64,000 nt of DNA from CALNYS01 sp942490855 (GTDB lineage Bacteria > Planctomycetota > Phycisphaerae > Phycisphaerales > UBA1924), in NCBI GenBank assembly GCA_942490855.1, contig CALNYS010000004.1, forward strand, positions 1,364,001 to 1,428,000, written 5' to 3'. The notes under the pieces are model-generated. The model did no database searches, was not told where the DNA came from, and worked only from the letters and a program-made list of their open reading frames with translations. The position numbers and the translations under genes were made by a program. Positions 59,684-64,000 of the stretch are shown here, piece by piece. The first letter of the stretch is position 1, and each line of letters begins with the position of its first letter.

Positions 59684-60865
59684 TCAGCTGCTGGTGGCCC
59701 ACTTGATCAGGATGTCGGCGACCTCGGGGCGGGTGAACTCCGCCGGGGGACGCGTGCCCTCCTGGAGCATCGCGCGGACCTTGGTGCCCGAGAGGAAGAC
59801 CTGGTCGCCCTCGATCTTGGGGAAGGTCTTGCCCGAGACCATGCCCTGAGCCTTGTTGCTCCAGGCGGCGTGCTCGAACTTGAGGGGCTCGATCGCGAGG
59901 TTGCCCTTGTCGAGCTCGTTGAAGATGTTCTGGGCGTCGTAGGTGCCGTAGTAGTCGCCCACGCCGGCGTGGTCGCGCCCGACGATGAAGTGCGTCACGC
60001 CGTAGTTCTTGCGGATGATCGCGTGGAGGACGGCCTCGCGGGGGCCGGCGTAGCGCATGGCGGCGGGCATCACGCTCAGGACGGTGCGCTCGGGCACGAA
60101 GTAGCTGGCGATGAGCGTCTCGTAGCACTCCATGCGCACGGACGCGGGGATGTCGCCCTCTTTGGTCTCGCCGACGAGCGGGTGGATGAGCAGCCCGTCG
60201 CAGATCTCCGTGGCGCACTTGCAGAGGTACTCGTGGGCGCGGTGGATGGGGTTGCGGGTCTGGAAGGCGGCGACGGTGGACCAGCCGCGCTTGGCGAACT
60301 CGTCGCGGGTCTGGGCGGGGGTGAGGCGGTGGTCGAGGAACGCCTCGGGGCCGGTGGGGTCCACGCATGCGGTGACGACGTCGACGGGGCCGGCGAGGCA
60401 GACGTCGCCCTCGCTCTTGACCTGCGCGACGCCGGGGTGGGCGTCGTCTTCGGTACGGAAGACGTTCGGGATCTCGAGGGCCTTGTCGTGGGCGAAGACT
60501 TCCTTCACCGTCATCACGCCCTGGAGGACCTTCTCGCCGGTGGAGGGGGCGGTCGCGAAGAGCGCGACGCGGTCGCCGACGCTCGGGGCGGAGGCGGAGT
60601 CCACGGACAGGAGGATCGGGATGGGCCAGATGTCGCCCGAGGCGAGCTTCATGTCGGTGCAGACGGACTTGAAGTCCGCCTCGCCCATGAAGCCGTCGAG
60701 GGGGCTGAAGGCGCCGATGCCGATCATCTCAAGGTCGCAGGACTGCTTGGCGGTGAGCTCGATCGAGGCGAGCCCCGCGGCTTCCTTGCGGAGGGCGTCG
60801 GCCTCAGAGCCAGCGACGACACGGTTGACGAGTTTCCCGCCATGGGGGGTGATCAGGCCGGACAT
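59684..60865 (-). CDS. sat: Sulfate adenylyltransferase (ATP sulfurylase)
   Basis: 393 residues from the ATG at 60865 (longer upstream frame is Arg/Pro-rich and unlikely). Motifs of the homo-oligomeric ATP sulfurylase: FQTRNPIHRAHEYL (QTRNPxHRAHE), TKVRAMLQEGTRPP (near the C-terminus), and GRDHAGVGDYYGTYDAQ. Makes adenosine 5'-phosphosulfate from ATP and sulfate; with an APS kinase this supplies PAPS to the neighbouring sulfotransferase, or feeds assimilation. No APS kinase gene is in the window. Convergent with the sulfotransferase gene. Confidence 0.93.
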   Translation of the reverse strand: MSGLITPHGGKLVNRVVAGSEADALRKEAAGLASIELTAKQSCDLEMIGIGAFSPLDGFMGEADFKSVCTDMKLASGDIWPIPILLSVDSASAPSVGDRVALFATAPSTGEKVLQGVMTVKEVFAHDKALEIPNVFRTEDDAHPGVAQVKSEGDVCLAGPVDVVTACVDPTGPEAFLDHRLTPAQTRDEFAKRGWSTVAAFQTRNPIHRAHEYLCKCATEICDGLLIHPLVGETKEGDIPASVRMECYETLIASYFVPERTVLSVMPAAMRYAGPREAVLHAIIRKNYGVTHFIVGRDHAGVGDYYGTYDAQNIFNELDKGNLAIEPLKFEHAAWSNKAQGMVSGKTFPKIEGDQVFLSGTKVRAMLQEGTRPPAEFTRPEVADILIKWATSS

Positions 60866-61207
60866 TCTTCTTCTCCTCAGGTGGCGCGGGGAACGCCGAG
60901 CGGGTGCGTTGGGTGAAACGGGGGGACGAGCGTAGCTCATCCGGCGTGGGCGGTGCCGGGATCCTTACGACTTTTTGCGAGGTTCCTGCGAGGGAACGAA
61001 CCCGGGGGGCCGCGCGAGCGTTGGAGACGGGCGCCGAGCGATCGTCTCACTAGGATGTCGATCCCGCTTGTCCGGCCCCGATCGCCCCTCTTGGGGTGGA
61101 TCGGGCGGTTCCACGGGCCGATGGTGCCCGTCTGCGGGCCGGCGTTTCAGGACGGGCCGATAAGCGCCCGCGTCAGAGATCACCCCGAGCGAAGAAGGGC
61201 TCGACAC
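60866..61207. other. Divergent intergenic region, no gene seen
   Basis: 342 bases between sat (leftward) and the epimerase gene (rightward). It must contain promoters for both. An in-frame extension of the epimerase frame runs through it, but its codon pattern (Arg/Gly/Pro-rich) and the SDR start at 61208 argue against translation. No clear repeat or RNA structure noticed. Confidence 0.5.
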
Positions 61208-62266
61208 ATGCGCGTTCTCGTCACCGGCTCCAGCGGACTGATCGGCTCCGAGGCCGTCACCTTCTTCGACAACATGGGCTTCCCCGTCTGGGGCGTCGAC
61301 AACAACATGCGGGCCGAGTTCTTCGGCCCCAAGGGCGACACGACCTGGAACCGCCAGCGTCTCGAGTCCGGCTGCAGGAACTTCACCCACGTGGAGCAGG
61401 ACATCCGCGACCGCAAGGGCGTCGAGGAGGTCTTCAAGAAGATCCAGCCCGAGCTGATCATCCACGCGGCGGCCCAGCCCAGCCACGACCTCGCGGCGAC
61501 CAAGCCCTTCGAGGACTTCGACGTCAACGCGACGGGCACGCTCAACCTGCTCGAGGCGACGCGCCGCCAGTGTCCCGAGTCCCCGTTCATCCACGTGAGC
61601 ACGAACAAGGTCTACGGCGACGGCCCGAACTTCATCAAGATGAAGGAGCTCGAGACGCGCTGGGACTACGACGACGCGGCGTTCGTCAACGGGATCAGCG
61701 AGAGCTTCTCGATCGACCAGACCAAGCACTCGCTCTTCGGCGCGAGCAAGGCGGCGGGCGACATCCTCGCCCAGGAGTACGGGAAGTACGACGGGATCGA
61801 GCTCAAGACGGGCATCTTTCGCGGCGGCTGCCTCACGGGCCCGCAGCACTCGGGCGTCGAGCTGCACGGGTTCCTGAACTACCTCGTGCTGACGGCGCTG
61901 CGCGAGGGCCCGTACACGATCTTCGGCTACAAGGGCAAGCAGGTGCGCGACCAGATCCACTGCCACGACGTGGTCAACGCGTTCTGGCACTTCGCGCAGG
62001 ACCCCAAGCCGGGCGAGGTCTACAACCTCGGCGGCGGCAAGGGCAACGCGGCGAGCCTGCTCGAGTGCGTCTCGATGATCGAGGAGCGCACGAGCAAGAA
62101 GCCCGTGATGACCTACTCCGACGAGAACCGCGTCGGCGACCACATCTGCTACTACTCCGACCTGGCGAAGCTCAAGAAGGACTTCCCCGGTTGGGACCTG
62201 ACGTACTCGCTCGACCAGATCGTCGACGAGATGATCCAGTGCATCGTGGACCAGCAGCGCGTCTGA
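61208..62266 (+). CDS. Sugar-nucleotide 2-epimerase-like SDR (CDP-paratose 2-epimerase type)
   Basis: 352 residues. NAD site VLVTGSSGLIGSEAV, HAAAQPSHDLAATKPF, STNKVYGDGPNFIK, RGGCLTGPQHSGVELHGFL, QVRDQIHCHDVVNAF and YNLGGGKGNAASLLE, as in the CDP-paratose/tyvelose 2-epimerase group. The usual YxxxK is LFGASK here, with Phe at the Tyr place, which recurs in this subgroup as far as I recall. It changes the configuration of a nucleotide sugar for the glycan cluster; the exact sugar is not known. Confidence 0.8.
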   Translation: MRVLVTGSSGLIGSEAVTFFDNMGFPVWGVDNNMRAEFFGPKGDTTWNRQRLESGCRNFTHVEQDIRDRKGVEEVFKKIQPELIIHAAAQPSHDLAATKPFEDFDVNATGTLNLLEATRRQCPESPFIHVSTNKVYGDGPNFIKMKELETRWDYDDAAFVNGISESFSIDQTKHSLFGASKAAGDILAQEYGKYDGIELKTGIFRGGCLTGPQHSGVELHGFLNYLVLTALREGPYTIFGYKGKQVRDQIHCHDVVNAFWHFAQDPKPGEVYNLGGGKGNAASLLECVSMIEERTSKKPVMTYSDENRVGDHICYYSDLAKLKKDFPGWDLTYSLDQIVDEMIQCIVDQQRV

Positions 62267-62285
62267 TCACCCGAGCGAACGCCCC

Positions 62286-63527
62286 ATGCGCGTAACGATC
62301 ATCAATCAGTACTACGCGCCGGATATCAGCCCCACGGCGCATCTGGCGGCGTCTCTGGCCGAGGACCGCGCCGCGCGCGGCGACGACGTGACCGTGGTCG
62401 CCTCGCTCGGCGGCTACGTGCCCACCAGCGCCGACGCGCGCGCCGAGCACGACGGCAACCCGACGATCCACCGCCTGTGGACGCCGCGTTTCGGCAAGGC
62501 GACGATCCTCAAGCGCTGCCTCGACTACCTCTGCTACTACGTGCTCTGCGCGTGGACGCTGATGACGATGCCGCGCCAGGACGTGATCATCACACTCACC
62601 ACGCCGCCCTACATCGCGTGGACCGCGGTGCTCCACCGCCTCTTCCACCCGGACGCGAAGATCGTCCTGTGGAACATGGACTGCTACCCCGACGCGGCCG
62701 AGCGCCTCGGCGTGATGCGCACCGGGGGCGTCCTGAGCCGGGCGATGCGCTGGCTCAACCGGCGACTCTTTGCGCGCATCGACCACCTCGTGACGCTCGA
62801 CACCGCGATGACCGACCTGCTCGTCGGGCAGTACGTCGCGCCGGGCGCCGATCTCCCGGTGTCGGTGATCCCCAACTGGGAGAAGGCGTCGATGTTCCCG
62901 CCCGACGCCGAGCCGGGCGCGTGGGCGCCCGCGTCCGAGTACGGGCTGGGCGACCGTTTCACGGTGGTCTACCTCGGGAACACCGGGTACGGGCACGAGT
63001 TCGAGACGCTCCTCGACGCGGCGAAAGTGCTTGAAAACGAGGCTGTTTTGTTCCTCTTCGTCGGGGGCGGGAAGCGCTGGGACGAGATCGAGGCGGGCGC
63101 GCACGAGCGCGGGCTGTCGAGCGTGATCATGCACGGGTACGTGCCCAAGGACGAGACGCCGCAGGTGATGGGCGCCGCCGACTGCGCGCTCATCACGCTC
63201 CGGGACATCTCGCTTGGCGTGATGAGCCCGAGCAAGATGCACGCGAACCTCGCGGCGGGGCTTCCGATCCTGTACGTCGGACCGAAGACGAGCAACGTGG
63301 ACGACGGGGTCGCGCGCTTCGGCGCGGGCGCGAGCCTGCGGATCGGCGACGTGGACGGGGTCGTCGCGTTTGTCCGTGAGTCGATGAGCGACGCCGGCGC
63401 GCACGCCGACCGTCGCGCGCGGGCGCGCCGCGCGTTCGACGAGGCGTACAACGACGGCGCGACGCTGCCGGCGTTTGACGGGGTGCTGGCGCGGGTCGTC
63501 GCGACCCCCGAGGCGGCGCCGGCGTGA
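62286..63527 (+). CDS. Family-4-type glycosyltransferase (WbuB-like)
   Basis: 413 residues, GT-B fold. N-terminal INQYYAPDISPTAHLAASL (WbuB/colanic-acid-like start), DVIITLTTPPYIAWTAVL, VSVIPNWEKASMFPP (hinge), FTVVYLGNTGYGHEFETLL, and the donor-site region CALITLRDISLGVMSPSK with Glu replaced in the EX7E area. Peripheral cytoplasmic enzyme adding a sugar to a lipid-linked oligosaccharide. It starts 20 bases after the epimerase gene and overlaps the next glycosyltransferase by 4 bases, forming one operon. Confidence 0.85.
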   Translation: MRVTIINQYYAPDISPTAHLAASLAEDRAARGDDVTVVASLGGYVPTSADARAEHDGNPTIHRLWTPRFGKATILKRCLDYLCYYVLCAWTLMTMPRQDVIITLTTPPYIAWTAVLHRLFHPDAKIVLWNMDCYPDAAERLGVMRTGGVLSRAMRWLNRRLFARIDHLVTLDTAMTDLLVGQYVAPGADLPVSVIPNWEKASMFPPDAEPGAWAPASEYGLGDRFTVVYLGNTGYGHEFETLLDAAKVLENEAVLFLFVGGGKRWDEIEAGAHERGLSSVIMHGYVPKDETPQVMGAADCALITLRDISLGVMSPSKMHANLAAGLPILYVGPKTSNVDDGVARFGAGASLRIGDVDGVVAFVRESMSDAGAHADRRARARRAFDEAYNDGATLPAFDGVLARVVATPEAAPA

Positions 63528-64000
63528 GCGAGGCGCCGCTCAATCTCGACGTGATGATCCTGACCAAGGACGAGGAGCTCAACATCGAGCACTCGGTCCT
63601 ATCGGTGATCGGTCTGGCGCGCAACGTGTTCGTCGTGGATTCCGAGTCCAGCGACCGCACGCGCGAGATCGCCGAGGCGCTGGGCGCGAAGGTCCACGTC
63701 CGCCCGTGGCTGGGGTACGCGAAGCAGAAGAACTGGGCGATCGACGAGCTGCCGTGGGAGTCGGACTGGGTGTTCATCCTCGACGCGGACGAGGCGGTGC
63801 TGCCCGACCTCGAGGCCGAGCTGCGCCGGGTCTGCGCCGCCGATGCGCCGGAGGTGAAGGAGAAGGGGTTCTACATCAACCGCTACTTCATCTTCCTCGG
63901 CAAGCGGATCCGCCACTGCGGGTACTACCCGTCGTGGAACCTGCGCCTCTTCCGGCGCGGGCACGCGCGCTACATCGAGCGCGAGGTGCACGAGCACATG
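63524..64000 (+). CDS. Family-2 glycosyltransferase, 3' end outside window
   Basis: First 159 residues from a GTG at 63524 that overlaps the previous stop codon. LDVMILTKDEELNIEHSVLS start, VFVVDSESSDRTREIAE, then DWVFILDADEAVLPDLE with the DxD metal motif, and FYINRYFIFLGKRIRHCGY, WNLRLFRRGHARYIEREVHE. This is the WaaE/KdtX-like subgroup (LPS core beta-glucosyltransferase type). The frame runs off the window without a stop. Confidence 0.88.
   Translation, partial: MSEAPLNLDVMILTKDEELNIEHSVLSVIGLARNVFVVDSESSDRTREIAEALGAKVHVRPWLGYAKQKNWAIDELPWESDWVFILDADEAVLPDLEAELRRVCAADAPEVKEKGFYINRYFIFLGKRIRHCGYYPSWNLRLFRRGHARYIEREVHEHM

Overview
The window looks like a chromosome segment of a high-GC planctomycete, most likely of the class Phycisphaerae. 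The evidence is a planctomycete-style ECF sigma factor paired with a Ser/Thr kinase that carries a formylglycine-enzyme (SUMF1) domain, secreted metzincins ending in paired GDGxxDxxDL dockerin-like repeats, a large M-type zinc protease with a signal peptide, and a sulfated-polysaccharide gene cluster. This assignment is inferred from gene content only.

Region 1 (1-4.1 kb) is the right end of one integrated element. It holds the C-terminal part of a cytosine-5 DNA methyltransferase, a MORC/MutL-like GHKL ATPase that overlaps it (a restriction-modification-type pair, clearly less GC-rich than the rest), and a tyrosine integrase interrupted by one in-frame TAG.

Region 2 (4.04-45.44 kb) is a second element, a complete-looking siphovirus-type prophage. 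It is bounded by a perfect 64-bp direct repeat that is the 3' half of a tRNA-Pro(CGG) gene plus flank. The intact tRNA is at the right end, beside a second, homologous integrase that carries a frameshift. The layout from left to right is: a cargo block (two small membrane proteins, ECF sigma factor, STPK-SUMF1 kinase, two hypotheticals); a leftward repressor-like gene with a divergent promoter region; a long rightward array of small early genes; an O-like replication initiator with an internal iteron cluster, a DUF1064 nuclease and a DnaA-domain-IV protein; two DNA methyltransferases, one with an overlapping gene in another frame; small membrane and lysis-type genes; a LamG/PhoD-like tail-associated protein; terminase with a histone-H1-like tail; portal; a fused protease-capsid protein; head-tail connectors; tail tube; tail chaperones with a probable -1 frameshift; tape measure; and three large tail-tip genes. 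The two elements therefore sit in tandem at one tRNA attachment site and use related integrases.

Region 3 (45.5-64 kb) is host chromosome. It has two paralogous secreted matrixin-type metallopeptidases with dockerin-like tails, dihydrolipoyl dehydrogenase, a large secreted zinc metalloprotease, a UbiA-family prenyltransferase, a polytopic membrane protein, and an envelope/extracellular polysaccharide cluster: UDP-glucose dehydrogenase (frameshifted here), UDP-glucuronate decarboxylase, sulfotransferase, ATP sulfurylase, a sugar-nucleotide epimerase and two glycosyltransferases, the last cut by the window edge. Together these point to a glucuronate/xylose-containing, possibly sulfated glycan.

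Three separate disruptions (one nonsense, two single-base indels in short homopolymers) could be real decay or assembly errors; the sequence alone cannot separate these.
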